Source: Choristoneura fumiferana | Taxonomy: Eukaryota; Arthropoda; Insecta; Lepidoptera; Tortricidae | DNA length: 64,000 nt | Direction of reading: 5' to 3' | Assembly: GCF_025370935.1 (NCBI RefSeq) | Contig: NC_133482.1 | Span: 3,546,911 to 3,610,910, forward strand | In this document: positions 1 through 10,639 of the stretch, one piece after another | Position numbering within the stretch: the first letter of the stretch is position 1 | Layout of the letters: each line of letters opens with the position of its first letter | Translations under genes and position numbers: made by a program | The notes under the pieces: model-generated | What the model was told of the DNA's origin: nothing | The model's input: the letters and a program-made list of their open reading frames with translations, nothing else | Databases searched by the model: none

Positions 1-1776
1 ATTACAACTACTTGATTTTACATAAAGGGAGGAAGTGTCTATTAACACGTCCTCATTAGCAAACGAAGGGCTCTATACAACTTTCAAAGGAGTGTTAACT
101 ATTGTTTTCTACATCCGACATTAAAGATGAAGACCTGTGTACGACCATGTGCGACCGAGAAGCGATTTCTGTGTTCACTGCACGTTGGACGCTCTTAGGG
201 ACGAAGAATGAAAAGCGAATTGGGCTAAAAATTAGATATGAGTTGGCGAACAGCAAGAAGCAAGTATAATAACTTCGACAGTTTTGTCACTGGGCCACAA
301 AATAATGAAGAAGGAATGCGACGGGCGACTCGCAACATTTGCTTGTGCCTGTAGGGTAAAATGACCGCTGTTTCGTCTTTCAGCTTTCGTCTCTCAGTTC
401 TGTCTGTCAATCGAGCTTGGCTGAGCAAATTTCATCTTTGATAGCTTTTTTTGGTGCGATAAACTAATGGAAAGAGCGAGTTTTCGCCGGTAATGTGAAC
501 AGCCAGCAATCGACGGATAATATAATGTCTTTTACTGACGCAGCAACACTAGCAATGTATTAGAAAATCGCTCGTCGCGCCGCTTATCGCGCTTGCTCGT
601 GGGCAGGCCTTTGAAGGACTCACGGTCGTTAGTCTAAGAGCCAAAATGCTTTTGTCATGCTAGACGGTTAGTCAATTGAACGGGACCAGAGCAAGCAATA
701 TCCGCTATTAACTATTTTACTACTTTTGAGAACGTCACGCTTTTTGGGGTTCTAGGAGTTGTCATGTTTTGTCAGTTTCCGGGATAAAGGCTAATAAAGT
801 TCATAAACTTACGGTTTCCGATACGCATTTTACCTGTTGTTACGCAGTTGACCTCTTTGGCTTCTCAAGGTTTCCTGTCATTATCTATTAACTGTTGTTA
901 GTGACGGTTGGTCATTAAGGGCCTGCTTGCAACTCTCTGATAAGTTACTGATATTTAATGTGATCGATTTTGTCTACATTATTGTGGTTAAATAATTACT
1001 TATACTCGTAGATATTATGCTTGTATTTATTTATTATATCCACGAATTGCTTAACCAAACGAATCATAGGAATTAATAATCGAATCAAGATAGGTAATAA
1101 AAAAAAACATTTAAAACGTCGCGTTATTACTTAAAAAGTTTTACACATGTAAAACGAAGAAAATTTATCTGTAACTTCGCCTTAGTGTAATTATTTCCAT
1201 CCATAGTTAATTATGTAAGTGAATTCTAATTCTCTTATACTTACACTTGTTAAGCTGATCCATTTTGTCTTTTAAATTCGCTTTTGTCAGACACAGATAT
1301 AAAAGAATATTATACATTTTCAACTTTGCATGAATATTTTAATTTTAGAACTTACACTCATGTGCTAAATTGGTACTAAAGCACTGTATGTTGTAAAAAC
1401 TGTATTCAGTGAAACTGGGACTGTTAAAAGACTTGTACTTTAACAATAGTAAATACAATGGCACTCGAATACCTCTTCAGTTCCTTTATTTGTTTTATTG
1501 CACTTTCGAGCCTTTGTATAATTTGTATGCCTTTTACCTGTTTGTTCTCACAATCGAAATGCAATCTTTTGACCGTTTCACCATTAAATGACTGGTATTT
1601 TGTGTCTTTTTCTAATTAAAGCTGTAAGAAGGAAAGGTCAGTTACAGATATGTATTTACCTACACTCTCCCTCTCTCTCCCTCTCTGCGGTTTTTGTTTG
1701 ATTTTTATTAAGAAAAGGAAAAATTAATAAATTAATAGTTATTTGTTATGCAAGGCTGGAAAGTAACTGTTTGGCA
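1..1776. other. No gene recognised; AT-rich DNA
   Basis: No open frame here looks like a gene. The only repeat I can support is the 41-base segment at 543-583, listed separately. A short CT-rich run (CTCTCCCTCTCT type) lies near 1665-1687. The remainder is AT-rich sequence without a family I recognise. Confidence 0.6.
543..583 (+). repeat. Short dispersed repeat, copy 1
   Basis: This 41-base segment matches 13447-13487 at about 35 of 41 positions, sharing the block GCAATGTATTAGAAAAT. Both copies sit in somewhat GC-richer surroundings. The family is unknown to me, and similarity beyond this core is not convincing by eye. Confidence 0.5.
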
Positions 1777-1904
1777 CGAGTGCTTATATCGAGCAAGCGA
1801 AGAATTCTAGGATTGAACCACGAGCGAAGCAAGCGAAGATGCTAAACAACATTACAGCCGAGCGGAACACATCATTTTTCACCTCACGACAGCGAGAAAA
1901 ATAG
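1777..1904 (+). repeat. CGAGCGAAGCAAGCG-type dispersed repeat, copy 1
   Basis: The segment has the pattern CGAGTG...AGCAAGCGAAG-ATTCTA...GAA-CACGAGCG...CAGCGAGAA, which recurs at 20763-20939 in the same order and orientation. It reads as a degenerate internally repeated block (GAGCGAAGCGAG-like units). It has no coding capacity. I recognise the style from lepidopteran genomes but cannot give a family name. Confidence 0.5.
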
Positions 1905-2437
1905 TAGTTAGATGGAAGAAAATAAATTGAACACTATTATAAATCAGTTTCAGAATATGCTAGTGGCTTTTTCTAAATCGCAGAATTCTCATCCCATCCC
2001 ATCCATTATACTACAGCTATAACAAAAAAATAATAATTAAGTATTGTACCTACATGTTATCTTATTTCTAGTAGAGTTTACTGACCTCCATAACAACCGC
2101 AATTATAATAAGAATGAAATCAACACTGGCATAATATTTCGCTTAAATTTAATTGTTTTTGAGTTAAAATTAATTCTTCTATTAATTTTATTAGTAGCTT
2201 GTAAGGCGATTAGCATAAATATGTATTATTATTTAACGCTCTAGTGGTTCTTATGTATTTATTCCAACGTAGGTATAGTCGTACCTACTGACCTCAGAGC
2301 GAGAAAATATTATAGAACTTCTCACTTCAATCTTTTGTGGCGTCGGTCTCAAAAAACGCTTTGTTATGTATACCATTCTGCATCAGATGGTAGAATAACT
2401 CAAAAGTGATTGTCTTTGAGATACCACCTTCTGCCTT

Positions 2438-2600
2438 CATCATCATCATCAGCCGGAAGACGTCCACTGCTGAGCAAAGCCATCCCCCTTAGAACGCCAC
2501 ACTGAACGACAACTCGCCACTTGCATCCCGGTAGCCCAATACTTCGTCACCATATCGTCAGTCCATCTAGTGAGAGACCTGTCGAGGCTTTGTCCTAGCT
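2438..2600 (-). mobile_element. LINE 3' fragment (reverse transcriptase C-terminal region)
   Basis: On the minus strand one frame reads residues like RWTDDMV, then MQVASCRSVWRS, then QQWTSSG, followed by a (GAT)n tail. This is the typical C-terminal stretch and 3' tail of lepidopteran non-LTR retrotransposons that end in TGATGATGATG. The piece is 5'-truncated and drifts into unrecognisable sequence near 2580-2600. A related fragment from a similar element is split around 34.3 kb. Confidence 0.65.
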
Positions 2601-2955
2601 AGGGTTTGTGGTTGCCACTCAAGGACTTTTCTCCCCGAACTTTCTGCTTTAACAAGTGAGTATTTTAACATCAAATAAAGTAATAATACGATCGGTTCAT
2701 CAATTCTCTATAAAAACTTCACGGTCATCATCAAAGCGCGAAATTCCGATCGAATTAAAATATGCAAAAGCAATTTGAATGTCATATCAACGGTTTATAC
2801 TATAACAGTTAAGATATCTTAATTAAAAAGTATCGTTTATTAAAACTATAGTGTAGTATAGGGGAATTATGTAGTAAGCAATTAAGAATATTATTTTCAA
2901 CCGATAGAAACCGACTGGTTAAATTGTACGTCTCAATAACGGCACAGATTTGAAC

Positions 2956-2979
2956 AGCCACTTCATAAGTGAAGTGGCT
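2956..2979. repeat. Perfect short hairpin
   Basis: AGCCACTTCA and TGAAGTGGCT form a 10-bp perfect stem around a TAAG loop. There is no T-run after it and no gene nearby, so a terminator role is not suggested. It may be a chance palindrome. Confidence 0.4.
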
Positions 2980-3020
2980 CCACCACATACTCAATACACA
3001 CAGCCACTAAAATTATGTTG

Positions 3021-3114
3021 TGGGTGTCCGTATTTGCTTCTCATCAGGGCGGCGGTATTTGCTTTTCTTCAGGTGACCCGTCCGCTCGTTTTCCCCCTAT
3101 CATATAAAAAAAAA
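3021..3114 (+). mobile_element. LINE/SINE 3' end (ACCATCAGG...CTCGTTTGCC family), degenerate
   Basis: The segment GGCGGCGGTATTTGCTT...TTCAGGTGACCCG...GCTCGTTTTCCCCCTAT ends in an A-run. It is a mutated copy of the 3' end that also occurs at 14325-14590, 15615-15850, 34580-34692 and 51911-52175. An internal duplication (GTATTTGCTT twice) is visible. Confidence 0.6.
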
Positions 3115-4555
3115 CTCCAAAATTGCAAATTACTAGCATGATTTTCCATGGAAATCAACAATAGTTGGTAACTAAGACGAATATCAGTGTAGAAGGATAA
3201 GGCTGAAAAGAAACTAAGGTTTATTATTTTTTAAATTTTTTTTTAAAGTACTTAAAAAAAGTAAGAGATGACTTTATCTGTTGCATCGTATTATTTGACC
3301 AATGTTTTAAAATTATGTACCTACACTACATGCTCCTATTTCGCAAGGTCGCATTTTCGATGCTAGATTAACAGGCATTTATAGACAGGATCTTGTCTTA
3401 CTTATAAAATAAGACCGTATCCTGTTTATTTCCCGGCGCTTACCAAAAACCATATAAAACATAAATGTATCCAAATTATTGTTCTATAAACAAACATAAT
3501 GTGAATTGTGACTTCTTTAAAATGACGAAGCTGCCCATCATTGGTTGCGACAAATATTCGACGATCATTTCGTATCGATGGTCAAATTTGAATTTGATGT
3601 TTGGTGTGAATATTTACGACTCAACGTATTAAAATTTGATAGATTCGATAAGATATTGATGTGATTTTGATGCCCAAAATCTTCAGATTTTACTAGAAAG
3701 AACCGTTTTGGAATTTACACTTCACAGATACCTATTTAAAATCAACAAGATCTCTACGTCATGTACAAATAAATACAACAAAATTATTCATTGAGTAATT
3801 TTTAATTGCTAAGCTTGTGTTAACTAACGGCAAATTTAATCGGCTTTAGTCTTTTTTCCTTTGCCAGAGAGACAAAACAAAATTTTCTAAGTCATTACAG
3901 TTTTTCGTATCTTTTTTTCACAAAAGTATGCTATTTACAAAATACAATTTTATCAAAACCTATCAACGCATTTTTTTAGTTCCTGGTATTTTAAAACCTC
4001 TGCAAAATACACAAATAAAATAACACTACATAAATAACTTTTTTAATTTCTATGACCACAAATAAGCTATATTTTTTTCACCCATAAAAACCTCTGCATA
4101 ATCATACTCAACAAAAGGTTATGCCAGAAATTCATCCAGATGTTCGAGATATTGGAAAAACCGCATTCGTAATGAACCGAGCAACGGTGCAATTCTAGAA
4201 AATTCACATTAATATTATCCACTGCCTTCTGATGCATTAGTAAATTGAGATGAAGTTTAGATGCTGGAAATACCTATTTGTTCTCGCATCAAACTTTTAT
4301 AATAGTAGACCTTTTTATTTGCTTAATTTGCTTCGTAAAGATACAGAGAAATCTCTATGTATAACTCGCCAAACTCCGCTAAATTATCTTAATTCTCCGC
4401 ATGGACATCCGCAAAAAATAACGCTTGAATAAATTTAACTTATTTTTATCTTTTTTCACATTATTTTTTAATCGCGACATCGATCATAACATCTGCTTGC
4501 ACAACTCTAAAGTTTTCGGACATTGCAGGGTTTCTTCATTATATTATTTAATATT
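3115..4555. other. No gene recognised; AT-rich DNA
   Basis: No coding frame or known repeat is visible. An imperfect hairpin lies around 3386-3426 (ACAGGATCTTGTCTTA against TAAGACCGTATCCTGT). The frame at 4250-4432 has no recognisable motif. Confidence 0.55.
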
Positions 4556-4917
4556 TACCCGCGGCTTCGCACGCGTCAAACATTAAAAACAACAGTTGAA
4601 GTGAAATCCTAGAATTCATAAAATCCCCAAAGGAATTTAAAAAAATACATCTTGGCTTTTACTAACGTTGTATACAACACACCCGTGCTAAATTCCATGA
4701 CTTTAAACCCAGTGGTTGAAATTGCGAGATTATATCCATACATCGTGGGAATATCGGGATAAAAAGTAGCCTATGGGTTATTCCGGACATCTAGCTATCT
4801 ACATACCAAATTTCATCCAAATCCGTCCAACCGCTTTAGCGTGAAGGAGTACCAAACATACTCACACACGCATATTTACTCACAAACTTTCGCATTTATA
4901 ATATTAGTAAATAGGAA
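4556..4917 (+). mobile_element. RTE-type retroposon tail (CCCGCGGCTTCG...TTTATAATATTAGTA)
   Basis: The element starts at CCCGCGGCTTCGCACGCGT, passes GGGATAAAAAGTAGCCTATG and ACCAAATTTCATCCAAATCC, and ends CGCATTTATAATATTAGTA. I associate this layout with the 3' region of RTE-like elements and derived short repeats in Lepidoptera. Other copies lie at 9360, 30650(-), 43822, 50587(-), 58466, 62734(-) and 62864. The closest in sequence is the 62864 copy. Confidence 0.65.
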
Positions 4918-5261
4918 GGATTCATCTATGATGATACAACCACACAAGCGTTACACAATGTCCCTATCACGAAACCCGAACGTTAATTGTTACGTTATCG
5001 TGGTCACTAAATTAATAGCCCATCCAGTATCCTATGGGTGGGATTTATCAGCGAGCTAGGAGATGTGGAGATTGCGCTTGTTTTATGGTATCGAGAGGTT
5101 GCGATTCGCGTTTGTCTTTTTAGCCGAATTGATAAAGGGCAATGTTAGTCTTTTGCTAACGTATTTTCTTGTGCGGTATTCCGCGGACTTAGCGCGCTAA
5201 GTTTTTTTGTACTTTATGTTTTTTTTTGGAATGAAGTGAGAATAACTAATACTAAATTATG

Positions 5262-5701
5262 CCGGGTGTGGCCTGTAAAACGAGATCGTCCTCGTCAAAT
5301 AGAACAACTTTACTTCAGCGACTTTTAAAAATAAAGGAGTCTTTGAATTTTCCTTTTTTCATACAAATTAAATACAGCTATCAATCGCCATCCTAGAACA
5401 CAACTGACGTTGCCTGTCACGCTACAAACATCAAGCATTTTGCTTCACATTGCTTCTTCGTTTAAACTTTAAAGTGTATAATATAAATTAAAAAACTAAT
5501 TTATTGAATCAGGCGTTACTTTGCGGAGGTCCATATCAATGCTTGCTCACCCTCGACCTTACGAATCGTAAGGTCGCTAGCAAGGAAATTATTTAGTTAA
5601 CAAAACGAATTATTTTTAAAAGTCGCTGAACTAAATGTTGTTCAGTTTGACGAGTATGATCTATGTTTTAATTATTTGCTAGTGTTACAGGCCACACCCG
5701 G
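5262..5701 (+). mobile_element. TIR element (CCGGGTGTGGCCTGTA), copy with nested insertion
   Basis: Terminal inverted repeats CCGGGTGTGGCCTGTA and TACAGGCCACACCCGG bound the element. The interior matches the 310-bp copy at 32926-33237, including CTTTTAAAAATAA near one end and TTTGACGAGTATGATCTATG near the other. There is no coding capacity, so this is a non-autonomous element (MITE-like). About 100 bp near 5500-5605 is absent from the other copy and is a separate retroposon insertion. Confidence 0.75.
5500..5605 (-). mobile_element. 5'-inverted retroposon (CGCCTGATTCAATAAA family), nested copy
   Basis: The minus strand ends GACCTCCGCAAAGTAACG then CCTGATTCAATAAA, the same 3' end as the copies at 8089 and 8898. 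Its other end is an inverted piece of the same element, giving a tight hairpin (CCTTGCT.GCGACCTTACGA against TCGTAAGGTCG.GGTGAGCAAG). It interrupts the TIR element at 5262-5701, so it is the younger of the two. Confidence 0.65.
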
Positions 5702-5824
5702 TATCTATAATTCGCAATAATGGTCGAAAAGTTGACGTGATTTTAGCAATAAATAGTTCGTGATTAAGTCGCGATAAATATTAGTTCTGAGTGAGAATCG
5801 CGAAAGTTTAATAAATATTTATTC

Positions 5825-5888
5825 GTCAAAGTCAAAATATCTTTATTCAATTTAGGCTATAACAAGCACTTATGAATGTCAAAAAAAA
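5825..5888 (-). mobile_element. LINE 3' tail fragment with AATAAA
   Basis: The minus strand reads TGCTTGTTATAGCCTAAATT then GAATAAAGATATTTTGACTT. It carries a polyadenylation signal and ends like a processed LINE tail. A weaker copy is at 53287-53345. The upstream LINE body is not present. Confidence 0.45.
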
Positions 5889-6106
5889 TCTTATTATTTA
5901 TTATGTGCGTGGACTTGTGTGTGAAATAAATTTAATTTAATTTGAAATAAATAATTTATTAAACTTGAAACAATTGCGAAAAGTTAAGTAGATTAGATAC
6001 AACTGTAATTAAATGTAAAAGAAAATTTGTATCTTACGTGATTTTTATAATTTCAAATTAATCAGCTTAACTTTTGATTAATTCTGGGAACAATTCGACT
6101 AGTTTA

Positions 6107-6406
6107 TCATCATCCCAGCCTATATACGTCCCACTGCTGGGCACAGGTCTCCTCTCAGAATGAGAGGGCTTTGGCCGTAGTTCCCACGCGGGCCCAGTGC
6201 GGATTGGGAACTTCACACACACCATTGAATTGCTTCGCAGGTTTGTGCAGGTTTCCTCACGATGTTTTCCTTTACCGTAAAGTTAGTGGTAAATTTCAAA
6301 TGTAATTCCGCACATGAATTTCGAAAAACTCAGAGGTGCCAGCCGGGGTATGAACCCACGATCCTCTGCTTCAGAGGTGATAGGTCAAACCACTAGGCCA
6401 CCACGA
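6107..6406 (-). mobile_element. tRNA-headed SINE, near full length (SINE-A)
   Basis: On the minus strand the element starts with a tRNA-like head (A box GGTGGCCTAGTGG, degenerate B box GGTTCATACCC). It continues through AAATTCATGTGCGGAATTAC and GTGTGAAGTTCCCAATCCGC, and ends GGGACGTATATAGGCTGGGA with a (TGA)n tail. About 300 bp is the length of the other good copy at 45447-45750. Pol III transcription from the head and LINE-assisted insertion would be expected for this class. Confidence 0.8.
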
Positions 6407-6544
6407 CTTTTTTCGACCAGTTACGGCCTTGTTCAAAAAATGTGGTTTTCAGACAAAAATAATAAGTAGATTGGTATTTTGGCGAGGTAAATAAGTAAAC
6501 AATTTTGATGACAAAACGAAACCACTTAAAATAAATCAGTACCT

Positions 6545-6875
6545 ATATTTATTTTCTGGCTAAATCAGCTTTTCTTGAAGTTATACCGGTCCTCGGAGCT
6601 GATTGAATTGGTTCGGTAAATAACATTCAGAATAAAAGAACGGGTGGTGCAGTAATATTGTTCAGCGTTTTAACAGATTCCAAGAATACAGGAAAAACAT
6701 CTTCATATTCATGTGACTTTAATACTTCGATCAACTCTGAACTGATGAATTCAGAATCAGAAATGAGGAGATCCGTAGAAGAAACAAAGTTAGTGGCGGT
6801 GTGGCTGATTCGGTATTTATTAAGGGAAATAAAATTCATTATCATCATCTCAACAAGAAGACACCTGCAGGACAA
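6545..6875 (-). pseudogene. Possible hAT-type transposase C-terminal remnant
   Basis: A minus-strand frame from 6875 contains ELIEVLKSHEYEDVFPVFLE followed by SVKTLNNITAPP. In hAT C-terminal dimerisation regions a similar order occurs: a helix ending V-FP, then an ILLTLPV-like stretch, then an ERSFS-LK block and Y-LRS-M--ERL. After a frame break, residues resembling the last blocks (SECYLPNQFNQLRGPV, then LQEKLI) continue to about 6545, with an internal stop. If correct it is an old, dead copy. It is a weak match and could be chance. Confidence 0.3.
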
Positions 6876-8075
6876 AAGCCGAAACTGGCCCTATACTACG
6901 AAGTGCAAAATTCGAAATTTGTATCATGTCGTCCCTTTTAAAGATATTTTTTTAAGGATACCAGCGCCATCTATTGGTATCTTAGTAAACTAACTAAGTT
7001 CGTCAATAAGTAAATTCTGCTAATATACATCGAACACATAGATGGCGCCGTTTCTCGCGTCAGACGATATGTTTTGGATTTGTCCATCGACTTTTGCAGG
7101 CCATAGTACAATATTTAAACCCCTAAATAATATTTATAATACAGTACCTAAACGAAGCAGCAATTTCTAAACAGTCGCGTTGTTTCTGTCATAGTCGCGA
7201 ATAACAAAACTTATTCTAAGATAAAATTAAACCCTGTTTCAATAGTCAAACGTGAATATTAAATCCAAAGGTTTTGCTCTATTTTTCCAAAATGTCTGCT
7301 CAACAATATCAAAGATTTTTGAAATCTAAAGTTTTAAGTTGCGCTTGCCGGATTAAACCCGCATCTCTTACTGTATCTGTACATATTTATCATAATATTA
7401 AATCCATTGCGCTACTAGAACAACTGCGTCGCTTGCGAATGCCATCGCAATTCCAGGCTACTCCAAAATTCGAAGTTTGCAGAAGAAGTTTGCGTGAACG
7501 GGGCGGCACGAAAAGAAGTTTCTAGTTTGATAATAAAAGGCCCAGGTAGAAAACCTAAAAAGTTTTATTACTTAAAAAGCTTTGAAAAAAAGTATTCATC
7601 TTCATTCTCAATTTTCAACGATCTCCTCCCTCGCGAAGCCAATACCTAATGTACAACCGCTGAAGCGAGGGTATCGATAAACCTTTGTTGGAGCTATTTG
7701 AACCATTCGCTTGCCAGAGTTGCCTCCGCCGTACAGCGTAAATTGCACATATCCTTATCTTGCTTGTGAGGATCCTTCTAAGTTATGATTATGAACTCTC
7801 GAAGTAATATCTTAGGCAAAGAGCTGTGGTTCAAATATTCGCCTCGGATTTATACGTTTTTTTTTGTTTTTTTTTTATTCTGAAAAAACTTGCTTAGGAC
7901 AAAACAATCTGGTTAAAAAAATGTTGCTGCGAATAATATGAACTTAAAATCAGGCCAAAAGTGAAATTATTTGGAAAAGTCTTTATTACCACTTAAATCG
8001 ATATCATTAACAGAAGAATGTTAAATATATTTCTGTTTTAGAGTAGTGGGCTAATTCATTACCTACATACAGTGT
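6876..8075. other. No gene recognised
   Basis: A GCGCCATCTATTGG motif, common in lepidopteran repeats, is at about 6964-6977, with a related GATGGCGCC at 7042. The open frame at 7274-7525 (83 codons) has no motif, composition bias or relative that I can name, and I do not call it a gene. Confidence 0.5.
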
Positions 8076-8088
8076 AAGTATTTAGGTA

Positions 8089-8254
8089 AATGATTTTTTT
8101 GCTCACCCGCGACCTTACGAAGCTTATGCAAAATATGCGTTTCATGCAGTTCCTCCACCTCCACAGTAAGTGACGCATTCAACCAGAGCTCATCTTCAGT
8201 TATGCTACCTAGTTCATTGATATGGACCTCCGCAAAGTAACGCCTGATTCAATA
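8089..8254 (+). mobile_element. 5'-inverted retroposon (CGCCTGATTCAATAAA family), copy with 13-bp TSD
   Basis: The element is flanked by perfect 13-bp direct repeats AAGTATTTAGGTA (8076-8088 and 8255-8267). Reading + strand, the first part (TTGCTCACCCGCGACC to CCACCTCCAC) is an inverted upstream piece. The last part (TTCATTGATATGGACCTCCG to GATTCAAT) is the sense 3' end shared by the other copies. Long flanking duplications indicate insertion by target-primed reverse transcription. The family name is unknown to me. Confidence 0.75.
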
Positions 8255-8694
8255 AAGTATTTAGGTACTTAAACAAGCTTATTTTTAAAACATCTTATGT
8301 ATGGCATGCAGGCCATACGTTTTCTAAAACCATAAAAATCTTTAAAATACTTGTCTTCAGCTCTTAGTATATAAATGGTAATGAGACAGATAAAGTTGAA
8401 CTTGCCTTGTGAAATTCCGGGTAATGATTTGGTGTAATGAGATGGTTTTAACGCATCAGCAATTTAGCAGAGGAAGGTTTGTGTGGCGTATCGATTTTAT
8501 TTCACGAACAATCTCGATAACATTATGCTTACACCAATATTAAATGATTCAACGTCTTGGTGTAATTCTTTGTTTTAGAACCCATCTAACCAATTTTAAA
8601 TACGTAATGGAGTAAGTACAGTTATGTTTATTGTTTCTTTGGGCAATAGAACTAAATCAGTGACATTAGCTCATAGAATATTTAGGTAGGTAGT

Positions 8695-8840
8695 TGAAGT
8701 GGCAATAGGCAGGCGCCATATCGCTCGAAGAACAGATAAGCGTTTGGAGAGAATGGTTCTCGAATGACGGTCACTAACCGGAAGGTGAGGCGTTGGCAGG
8801 CCTCCCACTAAGCGGACCGACGAAATCGCGAGAGCTACGA
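8695..8840 (+). mobile_element. LINE fragment (reverse transcriptase C-terminal region)
   Basis: The plus strand encodes, with frame breaks, residues like RRTDKRLERMVLE, then SLTGR, then GVGRPPTKRTDEIARATTVG. It matches the usual order R-TD-RW---VLEWRP--G-R-VGRPPTRWTDD in C-terminal regions of lepidopteran non-LTR elements. Both ends are truncated and stops are present. Confidence 0.6.
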
Positions 8841-8897
8841 CCGTTGGATACAATTCTAGTTGTTGTTCATTGTAGCATTCCAAGGGAGAGATCTTTA

Positions 8898-9179
8898 AAT
8901 AATTTATTGAATCAGGCGTTACTTTGCGGAGGTCCATATCAATGAACTAAAAGAATTTCCTTGCTCACCCGCGACCTTACGATAGCTAAGCTTATGCAAA
9001 ATATGCGTTGAGTTCGAAACGCGTCAGTGTAGTGTGGTGGTGGTGATAGATGGGTTTGTGTGATTTGTGTGTGTTCTTACAGTGTGGAGGTGGAGGAACT
9101 GCATGAACACGCATATTTTGCATAAGCTTAGCTATCGTAAGGTCGCGGGTGAGCAAGGAAATTCTTTTAGTTCATTGGC
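8898..9179 (-). mobile_element. 5'-inverted retroposon (CGCCTGATTCAATAAA family), long-hairpin copy with 10-bp TSD
   Basis: Perfect 10-bp duplications GAGATCTTTA (8888-8897 and 9180-9189) flank the element. On the minus strand it ends TATGGACCTCCGCAAAGTAA then CGCCTGATTCAATAAATT. Positions 8951-9010 and 9111-9170 are inverted copies of each other, about 60 bp and essentially identical, separated by about 100 bp of GT-rich spacer. A few more bases (ATGAACTAAAAG) extend the pairing outward. The arrangement is an inverted head joined to a sense 3' end. Confidence 0.75.
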
Positions 9180-9359
9180 GAGATCTTTATTCACCAGCGA
9201 ACGTCTTGGTAATGATGATAAATGGTGTAAGTAATATCTAATGTTAAGACAAATGTCCCAAATTGTTTGTTTTTTACTTTTAAAATTGAACGACAAACTT
9301 GACGCGCGCATTAATTAATGGTACTTTCGAGTTCCCGATCAATCTTCATTATTTATTCA

Positions 9360-9570
9360 CTAGCTTTTGCCCGCGGCTTCGTCCGCGTGGAATTCGGTTA
9401 TCGCGCGCAGTTCCCTCGGTGCTGTGCATTTTTCCGGGATAAAAAGTAGCCTATGTCACTCTCTGGCCTATAAATTATCTCTATGCCAAATATCACGTGA
9501 ATCCGTTGCTCCGTTTCGACGTGAAAGACGGACAAACATACACTTTCGCATTTATAATATTAGTACGGAT
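9360..9570 (+). mobile_element. RTE-type retroposon tail, short subfamily
   Basis: The element runs from CTAGCTTTTGCCCGCGGC through GGGATAAAAAGTAGCCTATG and CGTTTCGACGTGAAAGACGG to CGCATTTATAATATTAGTAC. It is the same subfamily as the minus-strand copy at 50587-50800: both share GCGCGCAGTTCCCTCGG-like and CACTCTCTGGCC blocks. Non-coding. Confidence 0.7.
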
Positions 9571-10199
9571 TTTTCTAACCCAAGCAGAAAAATAGCGAGC
9601 TAATGACTTGCAAATCTGATTTAAGTTGCGTTGTTTATTACCATCATAAAGTTTGAATATTATAACTAACATTAAAACCTAATAAAAATCAAACGAGATT
9701 TACAACTATAAGAAAAATTTAAGATACCGTAGAGTTTCGTAACTACTCGTGTTCATAAAATACGTCAGCGTAGCCGTTGAAATTTATACTAAAGTCAGAA
9801 TCGTATCAAGTTTCAATCAAAGGCCTTAGTGCTGATAATGATCTTTCATCTCCAGTATATCTTGAGCTTCCTCTCGCCCCTGGCTCCTTAATGACGAGGG
9901 CGGTAAGGGGTAGTTGCGAGAACTATCAGGGATCAGGATATTATAGTCGTTCTTCATAATTACTACCTTTCCAAACCAGTTTCCTCGAAAGGCTTTCATA
10001 ATGATGTTTGCGGTATACAATAGTTTATACATAGGGAGTTAATTATTTTGAAGTTGACATTGTTTATTGTAGCTTAATGTCGTAAACACGAAACTACTTT
10101 GAAACAGGAGCTTAGTTACAGCGATTATTACAAAATATATTCGGTTTGTTGAGATTTCGACACGGAGGATTTTGCCATTTTTGATAATGATGTATAGTA
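9571..10199. other. No feature recognised
   Basis: Unassigned AT-rich sequence. The overlapping opposite-strand frames at 9777-9959 and 9826-10032 show no motif. Confidence 0.5.
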
Positions 10200-10445
10200 T
10201 TAGCAGGCAGGCAGGCTAGCAACCTGTCACTATTGTACCGTTTTTGCCAAACTTAAAACCTAAAATTGCTAAAAGTGGCTCCGAAGCGGTAACGTTTCGT
10301 GTGCTCTGCCTACCCCATTTGGGAATACAGGCGTAATTTTTCCGGGTCCCAAGATACAGGCTCAGCCTAGTTTGGGATCCACTGTATTTAATAATTGATT
10401 GTAATTATCCTGGTGTTATAATAAACATTTTTTATTTATTTTTTC
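10200..10445 (+). mobile_element. LINE 3' UTR-like segment
   Basis: The segment includes GCTAGCAACCTGTCAC, GTGCTCTGCCTACCCCATTT, GGGTCCCAAGATACAGGCTC and TTGGGATCCACTGTAT, and ends near an ATAATAAAC signal with a T-rich tail. I recognise this order from 3' ends of lepidopteran LINEs, but I cannot name the clade. Confidence 0.45.
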
Positions 10446-10639
10446 ATTTTATATGTTTGTTTGTTTTTGTTTAGTTTTATAAATAATCTCCAACTGCATC
10501 ATCTGATAAGGAACTTGTTTCGATTCAATTTCAAAGTTAAAATAAGAATCACTTTAGATACCTATTATTTTAAATACAATCTTTCTTTACCAGTCACTAA
10601 ATATTTCGAGTTTATTTTGCCATGCGTACCTAAGTATAC

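Noticed and set aside
8099..8239. 47-codon stop-free minus-strand frame (contains SITEDELWLNASLTVEVEE) with cag and GTGAGC at its edges, looking like an exon
   Set aside because: The frame crosses the junction between the sense 3' end and the inverted head of a retroposon, so it is an accidental fusion; other copies do not keep it.
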